Of a stretch of DNA of 40,393 nucleotides, positions 15,450-24,360 are shown piece after piece. Under the pieces are notes generated by a model that did no database searches, had not been told where the DNA came from, and worked only from the letters and a program-made list of their open reading frames with translations. The position numbers and the translations under genes were made by a program. Where the stretch lies: assembly GCA_025358155.1 (NCBI GenBank), contig JANYKR010000150.1, positions 1-40,393 of the forward strand, given 5' to 3'. Numbering within the stretch: position 1 is the stretch's first letter; every line of letters begins with the position of its first letter. Source of the stretch: Betaproteobacteria bacterium (GTDB lineage Bacteria > Pseudomonadota > Gammaproteobacteria > Burkholderiales > Burkholderiaceae_C).

Positions 15450-15662
15450 TCAGAACAGCTTCTTGGGCAGCTGCATGCTGCGCACGCGCTTGTAGTGGCG
15501 CTTGACGGCCGCAGCCTTCTTGCGCTTGCGCTCAGAAGTGGGCTTTTCGTAGAACTCGCGGGCACGCAGGTCGGTGAGCAAGCCCAGCTTCTCGATGGTG
15601 CGCTTGAAGCGGCGCAGGGCTACATCGAAGGGCTCGTTTTCCTTGACGCGAATCGTGGTCAT
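15450..15662 (-). CDS. rpsU: 30S ribosomal protein S21
   Basis: S21 helps the 30S subunit engage mRNA at initiation. The 70-residue length and sequence are diagnostic: [21 protein letters not shown] at the N-terminus, a mid-region [17 protein letters not shown], and a basic C-terminal tail ending LPKKLF. AGGATC lies ten bases before the start. A sigma-70-like promoter is visible about 140 bases upstream, and a strong terminator follows the gene. The order rpsU then yqeY on one strand is a common proteobacterial arrangement. Confidence 0.98.
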   Translation of the reverse strand: MTTIRVKENEPFDVALRRFKRTIEKLGLLTDLRAREFYEKPTSERKRKKAAAVKRHYKRVRSMQLPKKLF

Positions 15663-15801
15663 TTAACGGGGTGATCCTAAAGTGTTGACGCTCGGTGTTC
15701 CTGACTCAGCCTACCTGTGCTCGCCCACATTTTTGAAGTGAGTCGGCATACCGGATAAACCAGGCTGGGGAATCGACGCGCAGATTGTCAGCAAAACCGG
15801 G

Positions 15802-15831
15802 ATTCTACTTCGGTTTCACACGTTCAGCCAA
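15802..15831 (-). promoter_or_regulatory. Probable sigma-70 promoter for rpsU
   Basis: On the minus strand, TTGGCT (15826-15831) and TAGAAT (15802-15807) are separated by 18 bases, close to the -35 and -10 consensus. Transcription would start near 15795 and leave a leader of about 130 bases before rpsU. No alternative of similar quality lies closer to the gene. Confidence 0.5.
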
Positions 15832-15886
15832 GCGGCCGATGTAGCGTTTGCGCTCAAGTGTCCCGGCGCGGCCACGGCAGGTCGTG

Positions 15887-17104
15887 TCAAGCCACCGCCA
15901 GCGCCCCTGCGCAAGCGGCCGCGCTGGCCCAGGCCCACTGAAAGTTATAGCCGCCCAGCCAACCCGTCACGTCCACCACTTCGCCGATGAAGTACAGGCC
16001 GGCGCAGCGCTTGCTGGCCATGCTGCGTGAATCCAGCTCCCGGGTATCGACACCGCCGGCGGTGACTTCGGCCTTGCGGTAGCCCTCGGTGCCGCTGGGC
16101 GTGAGCGTCCAGAGCGAGAGCGAGTCGGCCAGGCGTTGCAGCTCGGCGTCGCGCAACTCGGGCAGGGGCTTGGCGGCGTCCAGCCCCAGCCGGGACAGCC
16201 ACACATCAGTCAGGCGTTGCGGCAGCAGGCCCGACAGGACATTGCCCAGTTGGCGCTTGGATTGCTGTTTGGCCGCTCGCAGTGCGGCTACGGCGTCCTG
16301 GCCCGGCAGCAGGTCGATGTCGAGCGGTTCGCCCGGCCGCCAAAAGCTCGAAATCTGCAGCACCGCCGGGCCGCTCAGGCCCCGGTGGGTGAACAGCAGG
16401 TCTTCCGTGAACCGGCCTTGATGGCGGCCCGTGCCGGTGCTGATTTCGACCGGCAGCGAGGCGCCGGCCAGCGGCACCCAATCGGCCCAGGCGGCGGCGT
16501 CGAAGGTCAGTGGCACCAGCGCGGGGCGGGGCTCGATGATCTTGTGGCCAAACTGGCGCGCCAGCCGGTGGCCAAAGTCGGAGGCGCCTATTTTGGGGAT
16601 CGACAAACCGCCCGTGGCCACCACCAGTTGCCGGGTTTGCACCAGCCCACGTGAGGTGCTGAGCTCAAAGCCGGGGTCGGTGCTGCGCACGCTGTGCACG
16701 TTGCAGGGCTGCCAGTGGCTCACTGCGCCGGCCCGGCATTCGGCTTGCAGCAGGATGATGATCTGCTCGGCCGAGCCGTCGCAGAACAACTGGCCCTTGT
16801 GCTTTTCGTGAAACGCAATGCCGTGCTTTTGCACCAGCCGGGTGAAATCGGCCGGCGTGTAGCGCGCCAGCGCGGAGCGGCAGTAGTCGGGGTTGACTGA
16901 GAGAAACTGGGCCGGGGTGGTGCCCAGGTTGCTGAAGTTGCAGCGGCCGCCGCCCGAAATGCGGATTTTTTCTGCCAGCTTTTCGGCCGGGTCGATCAGC
17001 AAGACCTTGAGGCCACGTTGGCCAGCGCGGCCTGCGCAAAACAGTCCGGCCGCACCGGCGCCCAGAATCACAACGTCGTAGGCGGGGGCAGGGGGCACGG
17101 GCAT
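15887..17104 (-). CDS. BaiN/HI0933-family NAD(P)/FAD-dependent oxidoreductase (YhiN-like)
   Basis: This 405-residue flavoprotein has an N-terminal Rossmann FAD site YDVVILGAGAAGLFCA (residues about 9-24), then IDPAEKLAEKIRISGGGRCNFSN, a signature of the HI0933/BaiN family. The C-terminal FAD-binding segment includes TAGGVDTREL and GLYFIGEVVDVTGWLGGYN. The order matches YhiN. Gut bacterial BaiN acts on bile-acid intermediates, but most family members have no known substrate and this context gives none. It is flanked on the minus strand by ybiB upstream and rpsU downstream. The 224-bp gap before rpsU holds the rpsU promoter. Confidence 0.9.
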   Translation of the reverse strand: MPVPPAPAYDVVILGAGAAGLFCAGRAGQRGLKVLLIDPAEKLAEKIRISGGGRCNFSNLGTTPAQFLSVNPDYCRSALARYTPADFTRLVQKHGIAFHEKHKGQLFCDGSAEQIIILLQAECRAGAVSHWQPCNVHSVRSTDPGFELSTSRGLVQTRQLVVATGGLSIPKIGASDFGHRLARQFGHKIIEPRPALVPLTFDAAAWADWVPLAGASLPVEISTGTGRHQGRFTEDLLFTHRGLSGPAVLQISSFWRPGEPLDIDLLPGQDAVAALRAAKQQSKRQLGNVLSGLLPQRLTDVWLSRLGLDAAKPLPELRDAELQRLADSLSLWTLTPSGTEGYRKAEVTAGGVDTRELDSRSMASKRCAGLYFIGEVVDVTGWLGGYNFQWAWASAAACAGALAVA

Positions 17105-17133
17105 GACGCGCGATTATCGGCGGCGGCCTGGCG

Positions 17134-17177
17134 GTCATCTGGCGGTCGCCTGGGGGTCATCTGGCGGTCGCCCGGCG
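17134..17177. repeat. 22-bp direct repeat, two copies
   Basis: Two adjacent 22-bp units beginning GTCATCTGGCGGTCGC (17134-17155 and 17156-17177) occupy the 114-bp gap between ybiB and the BaiN-type gene. The flanks contain further partial GGCGGTC copies. No gene or clear terminator is seen here. Confidence 0.8.
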
Positions 17178-17218
17178 GTCGTTCCAGGCAGTGCTTGCCG
17201 GCCTGGCCCTGCGCAGTT

Positions 17219-18172
17219 TCAGCCGGGCCGGGCCTGCGGGTCGGTCGATGCCAGCCGCTGCAAGGCCCGCAACAACAAATCCACCTGCTTGTCGAGCGAC
17301 GCCGGGCCGGGCTGTTCGCCGGCCAGCACGCCCTGGATGTAGACCGCAACCGTGGCAGCGTCGATCTGGCGGGGCAGCAGGGGCAACTCGGACAACACGC
17401 CCTCTTGCGCCGGGCAGGACAGGTCGGCCTGCCACTGGCCACCCAGCCAGACATCGAGCTTGGGGCAGCGGCGCGGGTCGGCCACGGCCTCGCCTTCGGT
17501 GCCGCGCAGCAGCATCATGTCGCCGCTGCTGCGCTCGGCAAACGCGGCCATCAGCGCACCAAATTCGGGATGGGTGTAGCTCGCCAGGCGCAGCGCGGGC
17601 GCACCGGCTACCGGCTGCAACAGCTTGGCAACCGTGTGGCCCGAGTTGCGCAAGCCCACCACCCAGCGCACGTCGAGCAGGCGCTGCAACGGCGGGCTCA
17701 GGGTGTCGGTGGCGATGAAGGCGGGCTCATGGCGTTTCCAGCGCTCCTGGATGCCGGCGCTGCCCTCGGCTGGTGGCAAGCCCAGGGCAGCGAAGATCTC
17801 GGCGCTGGTGACCCGCGCCGGGTCGTGCATCGGGCCGTGCACCAGCACCCGCGCGCCGTCTTGCGCCAGCCGCATCGCCAGCAGCGGCGTCAGGTTGGGC
17901 AGGCGGCGGGCGCCGTTGTAGCTGGGGATCACGATCACCGGCCGGTCACTGGCGACCGTCAGGCACTGCGCCTGCGCTGCCGCCACAAAGCCCAGCAACT
18001 CGTCCACCGTCTCGCCCTTGATGCGCATGGCCAGCGCAAAGGCGCCGATTTCCAGGTCGGTGACCTTGCCGGCGAGCACCTGGCTCAGCAGGTCCATGGC
18101 TTGGGCGCTGCTGAGTGCGCGTGCGCCCTCGCTGCCGCGACCGATCTCTTTGATGTATTGCGAAATGCCCAT
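17219..18172 (-). CDS. ybiB: YbiB/TrpD2-type DNA-binding protein
   Basis: This 317-residue protein has the anthranilate phosphoribosyltransferase (TrpD) fold but belongs to the YbiB (TrpD2) group. E. coli YbiB binds nucleic acid nonspecifically and is LexA-controlled. The opening ISQYIKEIGRGSEGAR matches the family start, so ATG 18172 is preferred over the open frame extending to 18241. The N-terminal helical domain contains LEIGAFALAMRIKGET, followed by the glycosyltransferase-like domain with VIPSYNGARRLPNLTPL. The basic groove residues cannot be judged without a structure. The gene lies 113 bases past nasA on the same strand and could be read through from the nitrate operon. Confidence 0.86.
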   Translation of the reverse strand: MGISQYIKEIGRGSEGARALSSAQAMDLLSQVLAGKVTDLEIGAFALAMRIKGETVDELLGFVAAAQAQCLTVASDRPVIVIPSYNGARRLPNLTPLLAMRLAQDGARVLVHGPMHDPARVTSAEIFAALGLPPAEGSAGIQERWKRHEPAFIATDTLSPPLQRLLDVRWVVGLRNSGHTVAKLLQPVAGAPALRLASYTHPEFGALMAAFAERSSGDMMLLRGTEGEAVADPRRCPKLDVWLGGQWQADLSCPAQEGVLSELPLLPRQIDAATVAVYIQGVLAGEQPGPASLDKQVDLLLRALQRLASTDPQARPG

Positions 18173-18240
18173 GGCAGTAATCGGATGGCTGAGGGTAAGG
18201 GCAAGTTTCGGGCCGAATGCTGACAGCGCGTTTATGCCCA

Positions 18241-18280
18241 ATCAAGGCCGATCAAGGTCGATCAAGGCCGGTCAGGCCGA
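18241..18280. repeat. 10-bp tandem repeat between nasA and ybiB
   Basis: Three ATCAAGGCCG-type units (18241-18250, 18251-18260, 18261-18270, one mismatch) plus a diverged fourth end just before the nasA stop codon at 18286. The repeat belongs to the nasA 3' region. Confidence 0.8.
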
Positions 18281-18285
18281 GCTTG

Positions 18286-21096
18286 TCAGCCTGCGACGAC
18301 GCAGGTTTTCACCAACCGTTTCAGCTCGGGCAGGCAAGAGCCGCACTGGGTGCCGCACTGCAGTTTGCCCTGCAGGGCTGCCAGCCGATCAGCCTCGGTG
18401 CCGGCAGTGCCGGCCAGCGCTTGCTCGATCATCGGCGCGCTGGTGTTGAAACAGGTGCAGACCTGGCGGCCTCGGGGCACCAGGGCCAGCGGGGCCTGGG
18501 CGTCGGGCATCAGCAGCAGCCGGCCATAGGCCTGGGCCGGCAGGCGTTGCATCAGCAGGGCCTTGACCCAGGCCTCGGCGCGGATGTCGCCGGCCAGCAC
18601 AAAGGCTTGCAGCCGGGCATCGTCGCCATCGCGCACCAGGCCCATCGCCCGGCTGCGGTGGCGGCGGCGGTCGTCGTAGCGCAGCGCATCGGTACGCTCC
18701 GGGCCAAGGCCGAACAGGGCTTCAATCCGGGCCACCCGCTCGGGTGGCGGTGCGTCGGCGGCAGCGGCGCGCAGCAGCACGCCGTGTTGCTCATGGCCAA
18801 ACGGCACGCAACAGGCGTAGCCAAACTGGCCCATCACCGCCTGCAGCTGGCTGCGCAGCGCCAGCGCTTCACCCTCGCACAGCCAGGCGGCGGCCAGCAG
18901 CTGCCAGGGCAACTCGGCTTTTTGCAGCTTGACGGCGGTGTGCTTGAGCTCGGGTTGCTTGGAGATCGGGCAGAACACCGGGCTGGTCAGGCGGTTGATG
19001 CCGCCGCTGGACTGGCCTTGGGCGTCCAGCCCCTGCAACACCTCGTCGCCCCAGTGCATCGCGACATGGGCCTGGGTCAGCGCCACCGCGTCGCTGCTGG
19101 CCGCTGGCAGCACGAGCAGGCCCCGGCGCGAGCTGAGCTGCACCAGGTCACCGTCTTTCAGCCCCAGGCGGGTCATCTCCTGCGGGTGCAGGTCCACGCT
19201 GGGCTCGGGCTGGTGGCCCCAGAGCCGGCCCAGGTTGCCGGTGCGGCTCATGCCGTGCCACTGGTCGCGCAGCCGGCCGGTGGTCAGGCTGAACGGGTAG
19301 CGGGCGTCACGAGGCTCGGCCAGCGGCACGAAAGGCGTGTCGAGGAAGCGGGCGCGGCCGTCATCGGTCTCAAAACGGCCATCGGCATACAACCGGGCGC
19401 GGCCGCCGGTCTGGCCCTCGGGCAAGGGCCACTGCTGGGGGCCGGCGTCCAGCATCGGGTAGCTCATGCCGGTGATGTCCAGGTCGCGGCCCCGGGTGGT
19501 CTCACGGTGCTCCAGCCAGACCGATTCGGCGCTGTCGTAAGGGAACAGCGTGGCCGCGCCGGGCCGCAGCCGCGCCTCCAGGCGCCGCGCCAGGTCGGTG
19601 GCGATGGCCCAGTCGTGGCGGGTCTGGCCGGGCCCGGCCACCGCAGCCCGAACCCGGCTGATGCGGCGCTCGCTGTTGGTGACGGTGCCGTCTTTCTCGC
19701 CCCAGCTGGTGGCCGGCAGCAGCCAGTCGGCAAAGCGCGCGGTGGCGGTGGTGGAGTAGGCCTCCTGCACGATCACCAGCTCGGCGCGCTCGAGTGCGCG
19801 CCGCACCATGGCCTGGTCGGGCAGCGACTGCGCCGGGTTGGTGCAGGCAATCCAGAGCGCCTTGATCTCGCCGTCGGCCGCAGCCTGGAACATCTCGACC
19901 GCCGTTTTGCCGGGTTGGGACGGCACGTCACGGGCCTGCAAGTCCAGGCCCCACAGGCGGGCCACCTCGGCCCGGTGCGCCGGGTTGGCCAGGTCGCGGT
20001 GGGCTGAGAGCAGGTTGGCCAGGCCGCCCACCTCGCGCCCGCCCATCGCGTTGGGCTGGCCGGTGAGTGACAGCGGCCCGGCGCCGGGCTTGCCGATCTG
20101 GCCGGTGGCCAGGTGCAGGTTGATCAGTGCGGCGTTCTTGGCGGTGCCGCTGCTGCTCTGGTTCAGGCCCTGGCAGTACAGGCTGAGGGTCGGGAGTCTG
20201 GCGCCCGAGGCGCCCGAGCTGCCATCCACATTCGCAAACCAGCGCGCCGCCTGCAGCAGGTCGGCCTCCTTCAGGCCGGTCAGGCGGGCGGTGTCCTTGG
20301 GCGTGAAGTCACGCACCCGGGCCTTGAGCGCCTCAAAGCCGCTGGTGTGTGCGGCCATGAAGGCGGTGTCGGTCCAGCCCTCCCAGAGCATCAGGTGCAG
20401 CAGGCCGTGGCACAGCGCCACGTCACTGCCCGGCAGGATTTGCAGGTGCAGGTCGGCCAGCTGCGCAGTCTCGGTGCGGCGTGGGTCCACCACGATCAGC
20501 TTTTGGGCCGGGTTGGCGCGGCGGGCGTCCTCCAGCCGGCGGAACAGCACCGGATGCGCCCAGGCCGGGTTGGCACCGGCAATGAACACCGTGTGCGCGT
20601 GGTTCAGGTCGTCGTAGCAGGCGGGTGGTGCGTCGGCGCCCAGCGTGGCCTTGTAGCCGGCCACTGCGCTGCTCATGCACAGGCGTGAGTTGGTGTCGAT
20701 GTTGTTGGTGCCGAGCAGGCCCTTGGCGAGTTTGTTGAAGACGTAGTAGTCCTCGGTCAGCAACTGGCCCGAGACGTAGAAGCCGACTGCGTCGGGGCCG
20801 TGGGTCTGAACTGTGGCGGTCAGTTGGTCGGCGATGGCATCGAGTGCGTTGTCCCAAACCGCGGGCTGCAACGGGCCGCCGCGCAGCGGCCGGTGCATCG
20901 GCTGCAGCAGCCGCGCATGCTGGGTGATTGCCGCGGTGGCGGTGAGGTGCAGGGTGGCGCCCTTGCTGCAGAGCCGGCCGAAGTTGGCAGGGTGCGCCGG
21001 GTCACCCCGCACGCCGGTGATTTGCGCGCCTTCGCTCTCGATGATCACGCCGCAGCCAACGCCGCAGTAGGGGCAGGTGCTTGGGGTGTCGGTCAT
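18286..21096 (-). CDS. nasA: Assimilatory nitrate reductase, catalytic subunit
   Basis: NasA is a cytoplasmic Mo-bis-MGD enzyme that reduces nitrate to nitrite. The 936-residue chain starts with a [4Fe-4S] motif C8, C11, C15, C43 (CPYCGVGC and LCSKG). It continues through the molybdopterin domains (NSRLCMSSAVAGY, FIAGANPAWAHPV, IVVDPRRTETA) and the dinucleotide-binding domain near 690-800 (LTTGRLRDQWHGMSRTG). It ends in a BFD-like [2Fe-2S] domain (residues about 875-930; VCTCFN and QCGTQCGSC), as in Klebsiella NasA. No signal peptide is present, which separates it from NapA. It is the last gene of the nirB operon, 56 bases after nirD. The separate electron-transfer subunit NasC is not in the window. 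Confidence 0.95.
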   Translation of the reverse strand: MTDTPSTCPYCGVGCGVIIESEGAQITGVRGDPAHPANFGRLCSKGATLHLTATAAITQHARLLQPMHRPLRGGPLQPAVWDNALDAIADQLTATVQTHGPDAVGFYVSGQLLTEDYYVFNKLAKGLLGTNNIDTNSRLCMSSAVAGYKATLGADAPPACYDDLNHAHTVFIAGANPAWAHPVLFRRLEDARRANPAQKLIVVDPRRTETAQLADLHLQILPGSDVALCHGLLHLMLWEGWTDTAFMAAHTSGFEALKARVRDFTPKDTARLTGLKEADLLQAARWFANVDGSSGASGARLPTLSLYCQGLNQSSSGTAKNAALINLHLATGQIGKPGAGPLSLTGQPNAMGGREVGGLANLLSAHRDLANPAHRAEVARLWGLDLQARDVPSQPGKTAVEMFQAAADGEIKALWIACTNPAQSLPDQAMVRRALERAELVIVQEAYSTTATARFADWLLPATSWGEKDGTVTNSERRISRVRAAVAGPGQTRHDWAIATDLARRLEARLRPGAATLFPYDSAESVWLEHRETTRGRDLDITGMSYPMLDAGPQQWPLPEGQTGGRARLYADGRFETDDGRARFLDTPFVPLAEPRDARYPFSLTTGRLRDQWHGMSRTGNLGRLWGHQPEPSVDLHPQEMTRLGLKDGDLVQLSSRRGLLVLPAASSDAVALTQAHVAMHWGDEVLQGLDAQGQSSGGINRLTSPVFCPISKQPELKHTAVKLQKAELPWQLLAAAWLCEGEALALRSQLQAVMGQFGYACCVPFGHEQHGVLLRAAAADAPPPERVARIEALFGLGPERTDALRYDDRRRHRSRAMGLVRDGDDARLQAFVLAGDIRAEAWVKALLMQRLPAQAYGRLLLMPDAQAPLALVPRGRQVCTCFNTSAPMIEQALAGTAGTEADRLAALQGKLQCGTQCGSCLPELKRLVKTCVVAG

Positions 21097-21152
21097 GGCA
21101 GGGGCGCGGTGGGACGGGGCAAGCTGGATTCAGGGCGGGCTGGCGGAGGGTT

Positions 21153-21533
21153 TCAGGCGCCGGCCCTGCTGCACGGCCCGGCCACCGGTGCCGGCAGGTC
21201 CAGCGCCTTGCTGGCCAGTTCGTCGGCGTCCAGAAACACCTGGCCGCCTTCCAATTTGCAGGCAAAGGCGGGGGTGCAGCCCTCGTCGGGCGAGCGGGCA
21301 CAGCCATCGGCCAGGCCAATCGTCCAGTTGTGCAGCGGGCAGGCCACCGAGTCACCCAGGACGATGCCCTGGCTGAGCGGTCCGCCCTTGTGCGGGCAGC
21401 GGTCGAGCAGCGCAAAAACACGCCCGTCGGCGCTGCGAAAGACGGCCACCGCCACGCCTTGCGGCCGTGCCACGCGCCGGGCGCCCAGCGGCAGGATGTC
21501 GTCGAGGCGGCAGATGGCGGTCCAGGTGGTCAT
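21153..21533 (-). CDS. nirD: Nitrite reductase (NAD(P)H) small subunit, Rieske-type
   Basis: NirD is the small subunit of the cytoplasmic siroheme nitrite reductase, which makes ammonium. The 126-residue protein is a compact Rieske fold with DRCPHKGGPLSQG and VACPLHNW, so both Cys-x-His and Cys-x2-His pairs are intact. E. coli NirD lacks some of these ligands. The C-terminal extension after DLPAPVAG is short and alanine/proline-rich. It lies 41 bases after the half-PilJ gene and 56 before nasA. Confidence 0.94.
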   Translation of the reverse strand: MTTWTAICRLDDILPLGARRVARPQGVAVAVFRSADGRVFALLDRCPHKGGPLSQGIVLGDSVACPLHNWTIGLADGCARSPDEGCTPAFACKLEGGQVFLDADELASKALDLPAPVAGPCSRAGA

Positions 21534-21574
21534 GTCGGTTCTGGCGGTTCAAAGTTGGTGGTGCGTTCGGCGCG

Positions 21575-21865
21575 TCAGCCAGCGCCGAGCCGGGCGTACA
21601 GGCCGGTCGCCCGGTCCATCGGCTGCAGGATGTTTTGGCTGGTGTTGAACACTTCAGTGCGGTGCTGCGGGCGGGGCTGGCCGTCGCCGACACGGGCCAG
21701 CGCATTGGAGAACAACACCCATTGCGCGCGGCCCACTTCGATCTCTTGCCGTATCGCCGGTGTGGCCTCGGGTGCATTGCCAAGCACATCGAGCGCGATG
21801 TTGAATTCACGCTCGGCCTGGGTCGATGGGGCCAGCCGGGGACGGTGTACAGGCGGGCGCATCAT
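21575..21865 (-). CDS. Half-length PilJ/NIT-like helical domain protein
   Basis: This is a predicted 96-residue soluble protein. Residues about 15-90 resemble the second half of the type IV pili methyl-accepting chemotaxis transducer N-terminal (PilJ, PF13675-like) domain: AEREFNIALDVLGNAPEATP, IRQEIEVGRAQWVLFSNAL, and NTSQNILQPMDRATGLY. The first half of the domain, with the nitrate-binding P-box (RxxQRMLSQR), is absent, and so is a signal peptide or membrane helix. ATG 21865 overlaps the nirB stop as ATGA, arguing for a real, translationally coupled gene. A frame opening at 21925 would overlap nirB by 64 bases. The neighbouring ANTAR regulator carries two P-box NIT-like domains, so a helper or decoy role is conceivable. 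It may instead be a decaying fragment. Confidence 0.68.
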   Translation of the reverse strand: MMRPPVHRPRLAPSTQAEREFNIALDVLGNAPEATPAIRQEIEVGRAQWVLFSNALARVGDGQPRPQHRTEVFNTSQNILQPMDRATGLYARLGAG

Positions 21866-24360
21866 GCCGGGACCAAGGGGACAAACTGCCGGGTATCCAC
21901 CGCTGCCTGCACATGCTCGAACCAAGGGTCGGGCTCACCGTCCAGCGCAAACTGCAGGTCGGCCCAGAGCGCGGCGCGGCCGGCAGGGTCGTCCAAAATC
22001 CTTTGCTTGATGTAGTCCAGCCCGACCCGGTTCACAAAGTGCACCGTGCGCTCCAGGTACCAGCCCTCCAGCCGGTAGAGCTGGCAGAACGCGCCGGTGT
22101 ACTCCAACACCTCGGCGGCCGTCTTGAGCTTGACCAGAAAGTGCGCCACCTCGGTCTTGATGCCGCCGTTGCCGGCGACGTACATCTCCCAGCCCGAGTC
22201 CACGCCGATGATGCCGACGTCCTTGATGCCGGCCTCGGCGCAGTTGCGCGGGCAGCCCGAGACCGCAAACTTGACCTTGTGCGGCGCGTACATGCGCCAC
22301 ATCGCCCGCTCCAGGTCCTTGCCCATCTGGGTGCTGTCCTGGGTGCCCATGCGGCACCACTCGCTGCCGACGCAGGTCTTGACCGTGCGCAGTGCCTTGG
22401 CGTAGGCGTGGCCGCTGGGCATGCCGATGTCTTTCCAGACATTGACCAGGTCTTCTTTCTTGACGCCCAGCAGGTCGATGCGCTGGCCGCCAGTGACCTT
22501 GACGGTGGGGATGTTGTACTTGTCCACCGCATCGGCGATGCGGCGCAACTCGCTGGCGCTGGTCTCGCCGCCCCACATCCGCGGGATCACGCTGTAGCTG
22601 CCGTCTTTCTGGATGTTGGCGTGGCTGCGTTCGTTGATGAAGCGGCTTTGCGGGTCGTCTTGCGCCAGCTTGGGCCAGGTGCTGATCAGGTAGTAGTTGA
22701 CGGCCGGCCGGCAGCTGCTGCAGCCGTTGGGGCTGCGCCAGCCGAGTTGCTGGTAAACCGCAGCGATGGTCAGCAGCTTTTCGCCTGCTTGTCCACCCAC
22801 GCCCGGGGCCGGTTTGCGGATCGCCTCGCGCACCTCTTCGTGGCTGGCGTCGGTGCAGCTGCACATTGCCTTTTTCTTTGGCGTGGCCGAATAGTCGCCG
22901 CCGGCGGTGAACATCAGCAACTGCTCGACCAGGCCGGTACACGAGCCGCAGGACGCACTGGCCTTGGTGTGCTTGCGCACCTCGTCCAGTGTGAACAGGC
23001 CTTTTTCCTTGATCGCCTTGCAAATCTTGCCCTTGGTCACGCCGTTGCAGCCGCAGACCTCGTCGGCATCGGCCATCGCTGCAGCCTTGCTGTGGCCCTG
23101 GTGGCCGACGTCGCCGATGTTGGACTCGCCAAACATCAGCTTGTCGCGGATGTCGGCGATCTTGCGGCCCTCGCGCAGCAGTTTGAAGTACCAGCTGCCG
23201 TCCACCGTATCGCCGTAAAGGCAGGCGCCCACCAGCTTGTCGCCCTGAATCACCAGCTTCTTGTAGACCCCGCCGAAGGGGTCGCTCATGATGATCTCTT
23301 CAAAGCCCTGCTCGGCTGAGCCACCCATGAAGTTGCCGGCCGAGAACAGATCGATGCCGGTGACCTTGAGCTTGGTGCTGGTCTGGCTGCCGGCGTAGCG
23401 GCCAATGCCAAACTGCGCCAGGTGGGTGGCGCAGACCTTGCCTTGTTCGAACAACGGCGCCACCAGGCCGTAGGCGATGCCGCGGTGGGCCGCGCATTCA
23501 CCCACCGAGTAGATCCTCGGGTCGGTAGTGGTCTGCATCGTGTCGTTGACGACGATGCCACGGTTGCAGTGCAGGCCCATCGCCTCGGCCAGCAGGGTGT
23601 TGGGCTTGATGCCGGCGGCCATCACCACCAGGTCGGCGGGCACCTCGGTGCCGTCCTTGAACTGTACCGCCCGCACCCGGCCTGACTTGCCGCTGTCGGC
23701 GTCGCCGATCAAGGCCTGGGTCTGGGCGCCGATCAGGAACTTGAGGCCGCGTGCCTCTAGCGACTGGCGCAGCAGGCCGCCGGCCACATCGTCAAGCTGG
23801 CGCTCCATCAGCCAGGGTGCGATGTGCACCACCGTCACCTGCATGCCGCGCAGCATCAGGCCGTTGGCAGCCTCCAGGCCCAGCAGGCCGCCGCCGATCA
23901 CCACCGCGTGCTTGTGCGTCTTGGCGGTGTTGATCATGGTCTGGGTGTCGGCGATGTCGCGGTAGGCGATCACGCCTTGCAGGTCTTTGCCCTGCACCGG
24001 CAGGATGAACGGGGTGCTGCCGGTAGCGATCAACAACCGGTCGTAGTCCACGCTGACCAGTGCGCCCTGGCCATCCTCGGCTGTCACGGTGCGCCGAGCC
24101 CGGTTGACCTCGATCACCTTGTGGCCCATGTGCAGGGTGATCTGGTGGTCGGCATACCAGGACAGCGGATTGAGGATGATCTCGTCTATCGTCTGCTCGC
24201 CGGCCAGCACCGGCGACAGCAGGATGCGGTTGTAGTTGGGATGCGGCTCAGCCCCAAAAACCGTGATGTCATACAGCTCGGGCGCGATCTTGACCAGCTC
24301 TTCGAGCGTACGCACGCCGGCCATGCCATTGCCGATCAACACCAGTTTCATTTTTTTCAT
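21862..24360 (-). CDS. nirB: Nitrite reductase (NAD(P)H) large subunit
   Basis: NirB oxidises NAD(P)H and reduces nitrite to ammonium at siroheme. The 832-residue chain has a pyridine-nucleotide/FAD domain (LVLIGNGMAGVRTLEEL at the start, VVIGGGLLGLEAANGL near 150), BFD-like [2Fe-2S] cysteines in CGCNGVTKGKIC (about 435-445), then the sulfite/nitrite reductase ferredoxin-like and siroheme/[4Fe-4S] domains. The cluster cysteines are in TCVGSEWCRMGTQDS and SGCPRNCAEA. The C-terminus (DYIKQRILDDPAGRAAL) looks complete. The start at 24360 is supported by GGAGAAG five bases upstream. It heads the operon and has a 219-base leader from the predicted sigma-54 start. Confidence 0.96.
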   Translation of the reverse strand: MKKMKLVLIGNGMAGVRTLEELVKIAPELYDITVFGAEPHPNYNRILLSPVLAGEQTIDEIILNPLSWYADHQITLHMGHKVIEVNRARRTVTAEDGQGALVSVDYDRLLIATGSTPFILPVQGKDLQGVIAYRDIADTQTMINTAKTHKHAVVIGGGLLGLEAANGLMLRGMQVTVVHIAPWLMERQLDDVAGGLLRQSLEARGLKFLIGAQTQALIGDADSGKSGRVRAVQFKDGTEVPADLVVMAAGIKPNTLLAEAMGLHCNRGIVVNDTMQTTTDPRIYSVGECAAHRGIAYGLVAPLFEQGKVCATHLAQFGIGRYAGSQTSTKLKVTGIDLFSAGNFMGGSAEQGFEEIIMSDPFGGVYKKLVIQGDKLVGACLYGDTVDGSWYFKLLREGRKIADIRDKLMFGESNIGDVGHQGHSKAAAMADADEVCGCNGVTKGKICKAIKEKGLFTLDEVRKHTKASASCGSCTGLVEQLLMFTAGGDYSATPKKKAMCSCTDASHEEVREAIRKPAPGVGGQAGEKLLTIAAVYQQLGWRSPNGCSSCRPAVNYYLISTWPKLAQDDPQSRFINERSHANIQKDGSYSVIPRMWGGETSASELRRIADAVDKYNIPTVKVTGGQRIDLLGVKKEDLVNVWKDIGMPSGHAYAKALRTVKTCVGSEWCRMGTQDSTQMGKDLERAMWRMYAPHKVKFAVSGCPRNCAEAGIKDVGIIGVDSGWEMYVAGNGGIKTEVAHFLVKLKTAAEVLEYTGAFCQLYRLEGWYLERTVHFVNRVGLDYIKQRILDDPAGRAALWADLQFALDGEPDPWFEHVQAAVDTRQFVPLVPA

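Noticed and set aside
18217-20007. A 596-codon plus-strand frame opposite nasA
   Set aside because: It is an antisense shadow of nasA with low-complexity GQHA-rich translation and no start context.
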